A stretch of 21,612 nucleotides of DNA from a virus: positions 1 to 21,612 of the IMG/VR virus record IMGVR_UViG_3300043464_001557, one strand, 5' to 3'. The translations under genes were made by a program, and so were the position numbers. The notes beneath the pieces are model-generated. The model was not told the DNA's origin and did no database searches. It saw only the letters and a program-made list of their open reading frames with translations. Shown in pieces: positions 17,201-21,612 of this stretch. Numbering within the stretch: position 1 is the stretch's first letter; each line of letters begins with the position of its first letter.

Positions 17201-17446
17201 GGATTCGGTGGCGGTGGATTTGACTTAGGTGGAGGAGAAGAAATTGGCGGTGGAGAAGAAATTGGCGGTGGAGAAGTTGGTGGATCTGAAGCAGGAACTG
17301 GATTTGGTGAAAGTTTTAGGGGTGATGAAAATGTTATAGATAGACTTCTTTTGGAGGGTAAAAAGAAGAATGAAGACATATTTAATATGACTAAAGGAAT
17401 TGATTTATTACTTAATGAAGAAAATAATGAAATACTTGATAGCTAG
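14276..17446 (+). CDS. Portal protein interrupted by an HNH intein
   Basis: T4 gp20-type portal, the dodecameric vertex ring to which terminase docks and through which DNA enters the head. The precursor is 1056 residues; after splicing it would be 633, slightly above usual because of a Gly-rich tail. Flanking portal sequence includes EIAVALDIMSEES before the intein and CTLNEQGKILSIYSDSSRI after it. Further portal-type segments are YKDGIIGASQLTNINIERKE, EIAHFRLLGDDRKLPYGTSV, YRVTRAPERRVFKVYVGNI and FIQRKMVTALRVPKTFLGFE. The tail from about residue 960 is GGGFGGGEETGGGFGG-like and ends in a helical segment, IDRLLLEGKKKNEDIFNMTK. No Shine-Dalgarno sequence; the leader is A/T rich. Unlike T4, no tail sheath or tube gene separates terminase from portal. 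Confidence 0.93.
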   Translation: MADNNKNLTVYQKLFYLFGQGHGSVKNNMTYNKYALDDKDLIVTKSRQDYEKEKLQLQQQKYLEGQWAKVDNELYQKAVFYETSRIASYMDFEAMEFTPEIAVALDIMSEESCLAGNTLIPLLNGENITIKELYEKNYTNFWVYGVKIDEDSIKPSIVDKVVYKGYKDVYKVILDDDTEIICTPDHKWLNTENKWVETKDLKHATALKSIYSKKTAKGYEKVSLNDHWSDYKLTHRIVADSILKEEKKSLLDNPRNDSQKIVIHHKSFNKLNNDPSELQYMFWDDHQKLHYELNSERWLNTEYSEKMKKIFSDTAKMTWSKLSPEERFIKRSSSMKNLISKLSLEDKKRIYGRKGENNGMYGSQRNGKLNPNYNHNKKHIEDINEDEYIKFISSIKGDRINPTTNYFNLTSQSVINFNKILCKKYNLQRIEDIDFVTNKEGYSITNMKNFIKNSKNPHREFKKYCNVNNLDYQVTRRFINKQGYSKWGDLIDNVDNHRVVSVDYVGKEDVYDLVNSSVDSTFGVKCENGMIVSHNCTLNEQGKILSIYSDSSRIKKVLEDLFFNVLDIHSNLPMWTRNTCKYGDNFLYLKIDYKDGIIGASQLTNINIERKESGLFPFQSLKDDTSQEPNASKKQVKFYWRDKSLEFNAWEIAHFRLLGDDRKLPYGTSVLEKVRRIWKQLLLAEDAMLVYRVTRAPERRVFKVYVGNIDDNDVEAYVQKVANKFKRTQKADRETGQVDLRYNTLAVDQDYFVPVRDPNASSPIETLAGASNLDQIADIQFIQRKMVTALRVPKTFLGFEEVVGDGKNLAMLDIRFARTINRIQQSIIQELNKIAIIHLYILGFHDELNNFKLVLNNPSTQGEVLKVEQWKEKVLLYKDLVSAIDGGIAPTSHTWAKRNIFNWSNDEILEDLEQQRLERAAAKELENTPEVIKNTGFFKKVDKLYGEISTGEETPTETEGEETGGGFGGGEETGGGFGGGGFDLGGGEEIGGGEEIGGGEVGGSEAGTGFGESFRGDENVIDRLLLEGKKKNEDIFNMTKGIDLLLNEENNEILDS
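14612..15880 (+). mobile_element. HNH intein in the portal gene
   Basis: An in-frame 423-residue intein at precursor residues 113-535. It starts CLAGNTLIPLLNG (block A), has block B TPDH at 183-186 (TxxH), and ends DVYDLVNSSVDSTFGV (block F) then NGMIVSHN (block G), followed by Cys. Asn as last residue and Cys at +1 are the classical arrangement. The central nuclease is HNH type: HHKSFNK (His264/265), Asn in the N-N-D-P stretch and DHQKLH (285-290). A NUMOD3-like segment, GENNGMYGSQRNGKLNPNY, follows. Splicing motifs and nuclease core look intact. Confidence 0.93.
17156..17283 (+). repeat. Gly-rich coding repeats in the portal tail
   Basis: A 26-bp unit (GAAGAAACTGGTGGAGGATT and six more bases) occurs at 17156-17181 and 17186-17211, offset 30 bp. 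A GAAGAAATTGGCGGTGGA unit then occurs twice in tandem at about 17238-17270. They encode EETGGGFGG and EEIGGG units, a flexible low-complexity tail. Confidence 0.8.
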
Positions 17447-17449
17447 AGC

Positions 17450-17457
17450 ATATTTAT
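17450..17457 (+). promoter_or_regulatory. Putative late promoter motif ATATTTAT
   Basis: ATATTTAT begins 4 nt after the portal stop and ends 15 nt before the next ATG (17473). It has the same spacing class as the copies at 5215 and 19689. Confidence 0.45.
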
Positions 17458-17472
17458 TTTAAAAATATTGCT

Positions 17473-18267
17473 ATGAATTTTGGTACATTAAAAGATATAT
17501 TCACCGAGAAGTTAATAGAATCTTATACTTCTGATGATAAAACAGGTAAAGAACTATACAAAAAATTCCTTAAAATATTAAAAGAAAACGAAACTTTAAA
17601 AACAACTTTTATTATTTATAAGAATTTAGAGACAAAAACTTTTAAAAGTGAAATTGCTGCTAATGATTACCTTAAAGAATCTATATCAATATTGGATAAA
17701 TTTAGGGGTGAAGAATCAATAAACGAACAATCAAAAGTTTTAATTAATCTTTTAGAAAAAAACTGTATTAATTATAAAGACCGACAAACTAAAGATCTAC
17801 ACGAGTCAATACATAATTTATTAACTATTAAAAAATCTGTTTCTACAATAGATAAGATACAAGAATCTAAAGAAAATTTGGTTGGTTGGTTAATGAAAGA
17901 AAAAGAAGTTATTTCTGAAGAAACTACCTATATTAATACAGATGTCAACCCAAATAAATTCCTAGAATTAGCTGTTAATAAATTTAATGAAAAATATAAA
18001 GATAGTTTAACAGAAGAGGAAAAAAATATATTAAAAGTTTTACGTGAGAATAATGAAGAAAACACTAAAACTTTAGTATCTAATTTAGTTAAAGAAACCA
18101 TAGAACTCGTTAATAATCATTTAGAATTGTATGGAGAAAATGTTACAGTAAAATCAAAATTATTAGAAACTAAAGATGCTATCTATAAGATGGCAGAAAA
18201 TAACGACAGTTCTAATGATAAAGTTCTAAAACTGTACGATTTAAAAAATAATTTAAAAAATGATTAA
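17473..18267 (+). CDS. Helical Lys/Glu-rich protein of unknown function
   Basis: A 264-residue protein that I do not recognise. It is almost entirely Lys/Glu/Asn/Leu rich and predicted helical, with heptad-like stretches (ESISILDKFRGEESINEQSK; LVSNLVKETIELVNNHLELY). There is no membrane segment or enzyme motif. It follows the portal gene and precedes the protease by three genes. In T4 the small prohead core proteins gp67 and gp68 occupy a similar interval, so a core or scaffold role is possible, but I see no sequence evidence for homology. Its stop overlaps the start of the holin gene by 8 nt. Confidence 0.65.
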   Translation: MNFGTLKDIFTEKLIESYTSDDKTGKELYKKFLKILKENETLKTTFIIYKNLETKTFKSEIAANDYLKESISILDKFRGEESINEQSKVLINLLEKNCINYKDRQTKDLHESIHNLLTIKKSVSTIDKIQESKENLVGWLMKEKEVISEETTYINTDVNPNKFLELAVNKFNEKYKDSLTEEEKNILKVLRENNEENTKTLVSNLVKETIELVNNHLELYGENVTVKSKLLETKDAIYKMAENNDSSNDKVLKLYDLKNNLKND

Positions 18268-18814
18268 TAGATTTTTAAACCACTTTGTAAGTTGTTTTGG
18301 GTTTACGTGTAAACAAGATTTTGGTGACTCGATTGTACACTCTAATTTAATGCCACTAACAATACCTATTGCAGGTATTTCAGCTTTTATTGAATCTTTT
18401 ATAGGTTTACAAGGATTAACTGTGTTTGCATTTGTTGTTTTAGTTATATTAGAATTGATAACTGGTATAGTTGCGGCAAAAGCTAGAGGTGAAAAAATAG
18501 TATCACACAAATTTAGTCGTTTTGGTTTAAAAGTTTTTGTATGGATGTGTTTATTATTTATAACAAATTCTGTTGGTCTTGAATATGAAAATCATAAAGA
18601 TTTTTTATCTAAAATGGGTAGTGGGTTTTTTAGTTGGTTACATGGTACCCTTTTTGTTTATGTAACGCTAGAATATTTAATTTCTGTTTTAGAGAATATC
18701 GGTTCATTAACAAATGAAAAAAGTAAAAAAACTTTAATTACAGCAATAATAAATAAATTAAATAGTTTCCTTGGTCTTGAAAAATCTGAAAAAAAATCTG
18801 ATGAAACTAATTAA
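18260..18814 (+). CDS. Phage holin (holin 4 / toxin-secretion family type)
   Basis: A 184-residue membrane protein, probably the holin that forms lesions in the inner membrane to start lysis. Four hydrophobic segments lie at about 31-48, 53-73, 88-107 and 122-146. The conserved family stretch runs from the second to the third: ELITGIVAAKARGEKIVS, then KFSRFGLKVFVWM, then YLISVLENIGSL near the end. This pattern (acidic residue-x-x-TG, small charged loop, S...GLK, ENIGSL) is typical of the holin family also annotated as toxin-secretion holins. The tail is Lys/Glu rich. The start overlaps the preceding stop by 8 nt. No endolysin is present in the window. A holin inside a head-gene block is unlike T4. 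Confidence 0.8.
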   Translation: MINRFLNHFVSCFGFTCKQDFGDSIVHSNLMPLTIPIAGISAFIESFIGLQGLTVFAFVVLVILELITGIVAAKARGEKIVSHKFSRFGLKVFVWMCLLFITNSVGLEYENHKDFLSKMGSGFFSWLHGTLFVYVTLEYLISVLENIGSLTNEKSKKTLITAIINKLNSFLGLEKSEKKSDETN

Positions 18815-18824
18815 GGATGTCCTA

Positions 18825-19067
18825 ATGGAAAAAGGTAGATGGTCTCAAGGTAGAATCTATCTTTTTTGGTCTATATTAGCTTATTATGTTACCCTAGGTA
18901 TTCTAACTTGTACGGGTATGACTAAAAAAGCTAATATAGATATGAATAATTTTAAAATTATTATAGACGCCTTAGAATATTCAATGACACTATTCGCTGG
19001 TTATGTATTTGGGAATAGGTTCCTAGAAATATTTAAGGTTTTGAAATCTAATAAAAAAGATGAATAA
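18825..19067 (+). CDS. Small two-helix membrane protein, possible holin partner
   Basis: An 80-residue membrane protein of unknown function. Hydrophobic segments IYLFWSILAYYVTLGILTCTG and, near the C-terminus, YSMTLFAGYVFG are separated by a short polar loop, and the end is Lys rich (KSNKKDE). I chose ATG 18825 because AAGGA (18813-18817) sits 7 nt upstream; in-frame ATGs at 18771 and 18801 would start inside the holin gene. It begins 10 bp after the holin stop and ends just before a strong terminator, so it is presumably made with the holin. A second holin, antiholin or spanin-like helper is possible, but I saw no lipobox or signal sequence that would settle this. Confidence 0.65.
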   Translation: MEKGRWSQGRIYLFWSILAYYVTLGILTCTGMTKKANIDMNNFKIIIDALEYSMTLFAGYVFGNRFLEIFKVLKSNKKDE

Positions 19068-19084
19068 TCTTAAAAATTATTAAT

Positions 19085-19115
19085 AAAGCCCCCTAAATTT
19101 AGGGGGCTTTTTTTT
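19085..19115 (+). terminator. Strong rho-independent terminator
   Basis: A perfect 26-bp palindrome at 19085-19110 (AAAGCCCCCTAAA and its complement) with five G-C pairs in a row, followed by T to 19115. It ends the holin unit. Confidence 0.95.
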
Positions 19116-19152
19116 GTTCTATATTTTTATTATATTTTAACAAAAATTATGT

Positions 19153-19211
19153 ATGAATAAAATGTTATATAACACGGTTTTAAACCCGGAGGCAAATTAA
19201 TAAACCTATTA
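19153..19211 (+). promoter_or_regulatory. Leader with micro-ORF and looped Shine-Dalgarno site
   Basis: The leader holds a 15-codon reading frame at 19153-19200 (MNKMLYNTVLNPEAN then TAA). GGAGG at 19188-19192 is the best Shine-Dalgarno match in the window, but it lies 19 nt from ATG 19212. Between them TTAATA (19197-19202) can pair with TATTAA (19207-19212) around AACC. This hairpin would bring the two sites closer, as described for T4 gene 38. I could not define a promoter upstream; only A/T-rich sequence such as TATATTTT (19131-19138) is there. Confidence 0.4.
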
Positions 19212-19649
19212 ATGAAACGAGGAAAAGAAATGAGGGTAGAAACCCCTTACCAATACAATGTAATTACAGGAACAGTAGACAATAAAACACCCAAATCAAT
19301 TTATATTCAAATATCAGCATGGGGTAAACCAAAAGAGTGGGGAATTGAAAATTATGAAACTATAATTAAAAAAAAATCAAAAAGAGTTAAAAGTAAATTA
19401 TATGAAATTTTAGATGATAAATCTTTTTATAAAACAAAAACAATTGTTGATTTTAATATGGCTTCTTCTGGTATTAATTATGATAAAAGAAGTTTTATGT
19501 CAGTAGAATTAACTTTATTTAAAAAAGAACCTTTAATACCAATCAATTCAGATGAAATAAAACCACTAATAGAATCTATATCTGAAAAAATTATTAAAGA
19601 TGTTTTTGAAAAAGATGAGAACTTTGAATTTTTTAAAAGTAAAAATTAA
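19212..19649 (+). CDS. Terminator-bracketed protein of unknown function
   Basis: A 145-residue protein that I do not recognise. The N-terminal half has alternating strands (QYNVITGTVDNKTPKSIYIQ; SIYIQISAWGKPKEWG), then a very basic stretch (IIKKKSKRVKSK), a further strand region (DFNMASSGINYDKRSFMSVE), and a C-terminal amphipathic helix (LIESISEKIIKDVFEKDENF). This is compatible with a nucleic-acid-binding or small alpha/beta fold. No signal peptide or membrane segment is present. A second start at ATG 19230 is possible (AGG 7-8 nt upstream). It is the only gene between two terminators and lacks the ATATTTAT motif, so it is probably expressed on its own schedule, like a moron or an early gene. 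Lys/Ile content matches the neighbours. Confidence 0.65.
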   Translation: MKRGKEMRVETPYQYNVITGTVDNKTPKSIYIQISAWGKPKEWGIENYETIIKKKSKRVKSKLYEILDDKSFYKTKTIVDFNMASSGINYDKRSFMSVELTLFKKEPLIPINSDEIKPLIESISEKIIKDVFEKDENFEFFKSKN

Positions 19650-19651
19650 GT

Positions 19652-19680
19652 AAAAGGGGGATTTAATCTCCCTTTTTTTT
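19652..19680 (+). terminator. Rho-independent terminator
   Basis: AAAAGGGGGA (19652-19661) pairs with TCTCCCTTTT (19667-19676), 10 bp with one G-U pair, around TTTAA, followed by T to 19680. Confidence 0.88.
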
Positions 19681-19688
19681 CTTACGGC

Positions 19689-19712
19689 ATATTTATAAAA
19701 AAAATATAAATA
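19689..19712 (+). promoter_or_regulatory. Putative late promoter ATATTTATA with inverted copy
   Basis: ATATTTATA at 19689-19697 starts 9 bp after the terminator and ends 14 nt before the protease ATG. TATAAATA at 19705-19712 is its exact inverted copy across a 7-A spacer, reaching into the start codon. The second copy equals the canonical T4 late core in forward orientation, but it would place transcription start inside the gene. Confidence 0.5.
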
Positions 19713-20467
19713 TGAAAATATTAAAACCGGGTGAAACAGGTGCAGGATTTTTAGTAGAATATGATTCAGGGTACATTTCCCCTGAATTAACTTGTCCTGA
19801 TGGTGTTTGTTCAAACTCTAACTTAATTAAAGAATTTAAGTCAGGTACAAATCTAACTTTAGATGGTCCACTACCCGAAAAAATAGAAATATATGCCGTT
19901 CTTCAGAAATGGGGTGTTGAAAACAAAAACGGTAGAGTTTATCCAAAAGAAATTTTAGAAAGAGAAGCCAAAAGATATCAAGAGTTTATTGATATGGGAA
20001 CTTCACTTGGTGAATTAAATCACCCTGAATCATCTATTATTGATGCTGATAGAGTATCACATAGAATTACTGAAATATGGTGGGAGGGCAGAACTCTTAT
20101 GGGTAGAATGGAATTGGATACAACACCAGGTTATCATAAAATGGGTATCATATCTTCCGTTGGAGATAAAGTTCTTAATATGATAAGAAAAGGTTGGACT
20201 GTTGGTATATCTTCTAGAGGTGTAGGTTCACTTAAAAATGAAGGTGGTAAGAATGTTGTTCAAGATGATTTTGAATTAATTTGTTGGGATATTGTTACTT
20301 CACCCTCTACACCTGGTTCTTGGATATCAACAGAAGAAAAAGATTTAAAACCTTATATGGAATCTACGGAAAATAAAAAATCTTTAATAGATACCAAGAA
20401 TCATAAAAAATTTTTATCTGAAGATGAAACAAAATTATTAGATGATTTAAATAAATTTTTATTATAA
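19712..20467 (+). CDS. Prohead core maturation protease (T4 gp21 type)
   Basis: A 251-residue serine protease of the T4 gp21 / prohead protease type. It degrades the prohead core and trims head proteins, in T4 after (L/I)xE motifs, before DNA packaging. The domain spans about residues 62-210: YAVLQKWGVENKNGRVYPKE, then GTSLGELNHPESS with the candidate catalytic His104, then TVGISSRGVGSL with Ser167/Ser168, then FELICWDIVTSPSTPGSWIS. These are the signature blocks of the family. The first 60 residues include CPDGVC and may be a removable extension. The C-terminal 35 residues are charged and helical. The start follows an A-run leader. Neighbours are the terminator-bracketed gene upstream and two small genes downstream, where T4 would have the scaffold gene. 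Confidence 0.92.
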   Translation: MKILKPGETGAGFLVEYDSGYISPELTCPDGVCSNSNLIKEFKSGTNLTLDGPLPEKIEIYAVLQKWGVENKNGRVYPKEILEREAKRYQEFIDMGTSLGELNHPESSIIDADRVSHRITEIWWEGRTLMGRMELDTTPGYHKMGIISSVGDKVLNMIRKGWTVGISSRGVGSLKNEGGKNVVQDDFELICWDIVTSPSTPGSWISTEEKDLKPYMESTENKKSLIDTKNHKKFLSEDETKLLDDLNKFLL

Positions 20468-20474
20468 AAAAATA

Positions 20475-20518
20475 ATGCGCGCAGCAGCAGCTAGCTTTTA
20501 GCAAAAAGCAAAGCAGCA
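20475..20518 (+). other. G+C-rich GCA-repeat island between genes
   Basis: GCGCGCAGCAGCAGCT (20477-20492) is about three quarters G+C in a very A+T-rich genome. Two exclusive hairpins are possible: GCTA/TAGC (20490-20493 with 20499-20502) or GCTTTT/AAAAGC (20494-20499 with 20504-20509). A short frame ATG 20475 encodes MRAAAASF and stops at TAG. It lies in the 68-bp gap after the protease. Confidence 0.6.
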
Positions 20519-20535
20519 AAAATAAATAAAATAAA

Positions 20536-20814
20536 ATGAAAAAAGTAATTAAATTAACTGAATCTGATTTAGAAAAATTAGTTCAAAGAATTATTAAGGA
20601 AGAAGATGTGGAACAACAAAAACCCACCTCAACAAGTAGTATGAAAAAAGATATTACACAAACCGGTAAGGAATTAGGTGGTTTGGTTGGTCTTGAAAAG
20701 GAGGGTATAACTAAATTAAATTTAGTGATAAAAAAATTAAACGAACCTGGAAATCAAATCACTGGTAATGCTAAAAATTTATTAGTTAAATTGTTTAAGG
20801 AATTTGGTGTTTAA
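20536..20814 (+). CDS. Small protein with charged helical N-terminus
   Basis: A 92-residue protein of unknown function. The N-terminus MKKVIKLTESDLEKLVQRII followed by KEED is an amphipathic charged helix of a kind that recurs at the start of several proteins here. A Ser/Thr/Gln linker follows (QQKPTSTSSMKK), then a helical C-terminus (GITKLNLVIKKLNEP; NAKNLLVKLFKEFGV). No enzyme motif. It follows the protease and the G+C-rich island. The position is that of a core or scaffold gene in T4, but it is much shorter than gp22, so I do not assign that role. Confidence 0.6.
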   Translation: MKKVIKLTESDLEKLVQRIIKEEDVEQQKPTSTSSMKKDITQTGKELGGLVGLEKEGITKLNLVIKKLNEPGNQITGNAKNLLVKLFKEFGV

Positions 20815-20826
20815 TTTTTTAATCTG

Positions 20827-21348
20827 ATGAATATTCGTAAAATTATAAAAGAAGAATTGTTAAAAGAAATTGTCTCTGGGTATGACGACCCAACAGTAAT
20901 GGGACAACACGCAGTTCAAACATTATCCATTATAGTTAATAGTTATAAAGATTTAAGTAACGTTTTTGGGGCTTTAGCTAACGCTATAAAAGATAAACAA
21001 CCTAAAGAAGATATTATAACTTACTTGAATGAAACTATTGAAGAAATGCGACAATTTATTCAGTCAGTAGAAATAGTTATTAAAGATTTTAGTGAAAGGG
21101 GTTTGATTAATAAAACTAATAAAATAATGGATAAAATGAAAAGTCGTGAGGTTGAGATTAGGACTTTAATTAATATGCCAAACGATGTTATTAGTGATAC
21201 CCAATTTATGGAGCGTTTAAAAATAATATTAATGGATTTACTCCCATCTATACAAGATTGGGCAAAAGAATTAAATTTAACTAGAGGATTATTTGTTGAT
21301 AGATTAAGTGGTACAAATAAAGGTTCCTTTGGTATGGGGTTTAATTAA
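20827..21348 (+). CDS. Helical protein of unknown function
   Basis: A 173-residue, almost wholly helical protein. The N-terminus MNIRKIIKEELLKEIVSGYD is again a short charged helix with IIKE and LLKE. Residues 30-160 form amphipathic helices (ETIEEMRQFIQSVEIVIKDF; NKIMDKMKSREVEIRTLINM; ERLKIILMDLLPSIQDWAKE). The tail is Gly rich (GTNKGSFGMGFN). It starts 12 bp after the previous stop behind a T-rich leader. A head core or virion role fits its place after the protease, but nothing in the sequence proves it. Confidence 0.62.
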   Translation: MNIRKIIKEELLKEIVSGYDDPTVMGQHAVQTLSIIVNSYKDLSNVFGALANAIKDKQPKEDIITYLNETIEEMRQFIQSVEIVIKDFSERGLINKTNKIMDKMKSREVEIRTLINMPNDVISDTQFMERLKIILMDLLPSIQDWAKELNLTRGLFVDRLSGTNKGSFGMGFN

Positions 21349-21407
21349 TTTTATACTTCACAAATTAAAATATTTTTTTGATCATTAACTCAACAATAAT
21401 TATTAAT

Positions 21408-21425
21408 TTTTAAAACGTTTTAAAA
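21408..21425 (+). promoter_or_regulatory. 18-bp perfect palindrome at the start of the last gene
   Basis: TTTTAAAACGTTTTAAAA is a perfect inverted repeat whose last base is the A of ATG 21425. It could be a protein-binding operator or an mRNA hairpin that hides the start. The rest of the 76-bp gap is A/T-rich without an ATATTTAT match. Confidence 0.4.
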
Positions 21426-21612
21426 TGGGAGACCAAACATTAAATTTTTTCCTCGTTAGAGTTGAGTTTGAAACAATAAATGAAACTACAGGAAAACCAA
21501 AAAAAATTAAGACACAGTATCTTGTAGATGCTATGACTTGTACTGAAGCTGAAGCTAGAACACATCAATACCTAAATGGTACTGTATTAGATTATGAGAT
21601 TGTATCAGCAGT
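21425..21612 (+). CDS. DUF4494-like protein, 3' partial
   Basis: The first 62 complete codons of a protein that runs off the right edge. After MGDQTLNFFLVRVEFETINE comes KIKTQYLVDAMTCTEAEART. This resembles DUF4494 proteins, which have an N-terminal strand, a Lys-rich hairpin, and then YLVDA(L/M)(S/T)xTEAEAR. That family is typical of Bacteroidota genomes and their phages; its function is not known to me. The match is by motif memory and only part of the protein is visible. It starts inside a palindrome, 76 bp after the previous gene, and probably opens a new unit. Confidence 0.65.
   Translation, partial: MGDQTLNFFLVRVEFETINETTGKPKKIKTQYLVDAMTCTEAEARTHQYLNGTVLDYEIVSA

Noticed and set aside
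16951-17379. 142-codon minus-strand frame rich in Pro and Ser
   Set aside because: It is the complement of the Gly-rich portal tail; Pro/Ser codons mirror Gly codons there. The portal reading is certain.
18771-18824. ATG 18771 or 18801 as start of the small membrane protein
   Set aside because: Both lie within the holin gene and add a Lys-rich stretch; AAGGA before ATG 18825 decides the start.
1-21612. tRNA genes, CRISPR arrays, insertion sequences, integrase or attachment sites
   Set aside because: I looked for cloverleaf-like stretches, spaced repeats and transposase or recombinase motifs and found none.

Overview
The window looks like part of the genome of a T4-like myovirus (class Caudoviricetes) that infects a member of the Bacteroidota, probably a flavobacterium-like host. 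All confident genes lie on the + strand. The sequence is strongly A+T rich and genes are packed with gaps mostly below 125 bp. Most starts follow A-rich leaders without a Shine-Dalgarno sequence, as is usual in Bacteroidota. The myoviral assignment rests on a T4 gp17-type terminase large subunit, a T4-type portal and a T4 gp21-type prohead protease. The host assignment is an inference from fibre motifs, translation signals and a partial DUF4494-like protein at the right edge.

Layout. Positions 2-5128 hold a nucleotidyltransferase-like protein (5' end outside the window), a small virion-type protein, a long Asn-rich beta-solenoid fibre and a second fibre with a C1q/TNF-like tip. Positions 5237-7630 hold a paralogue of the small protein and a very acidic repeat protein with a duplicated Pro-rich tail. 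Positions 7755-10692 hold a small acidic protein, a 660-residue probable structural protein ending in a UVR-like motif, and a free-standing HNH homing endonuclease. Positions 10790-17446 are the packaging core: terminase large subunit (interrupted by a LAGLIDADG intein), a 78-residue unknown protein, and the portal (interrupted by an HNH intein). Positions 17473-19067 encode a helical unknown, a four-helix holin and a two-helix membrane protein. Positions 19212-19649 encode one unknown protein bracketed by two terminators. Positions 19712-21348 encode the prohead protease and two small proteins, and the last gene runs off the right edge.

How it works together. This is a late virion-assembly region: terminase and portal package DNA, the gp21-type protease matures the prohead, fibres recognise the host, and the holin region probably serves lysis. 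Six copies of ATATTTAT(A/T) stand just upstream of transcription units, three of them directly after rho-independent terminators. I propose that they are the phage's late promoter; the core is the reverse complement of the T4 late-promoter core TATAAATA. Selfish DNA is concentrated in the packaging genes: two inteins with unrelated nuclease classes and a free-standing HNH nuclease lie within about 5.8 kb.

No tRNA, CRISPR array, insertion sequence or integrase was seen. No gap between genes exceeds 300 bases.
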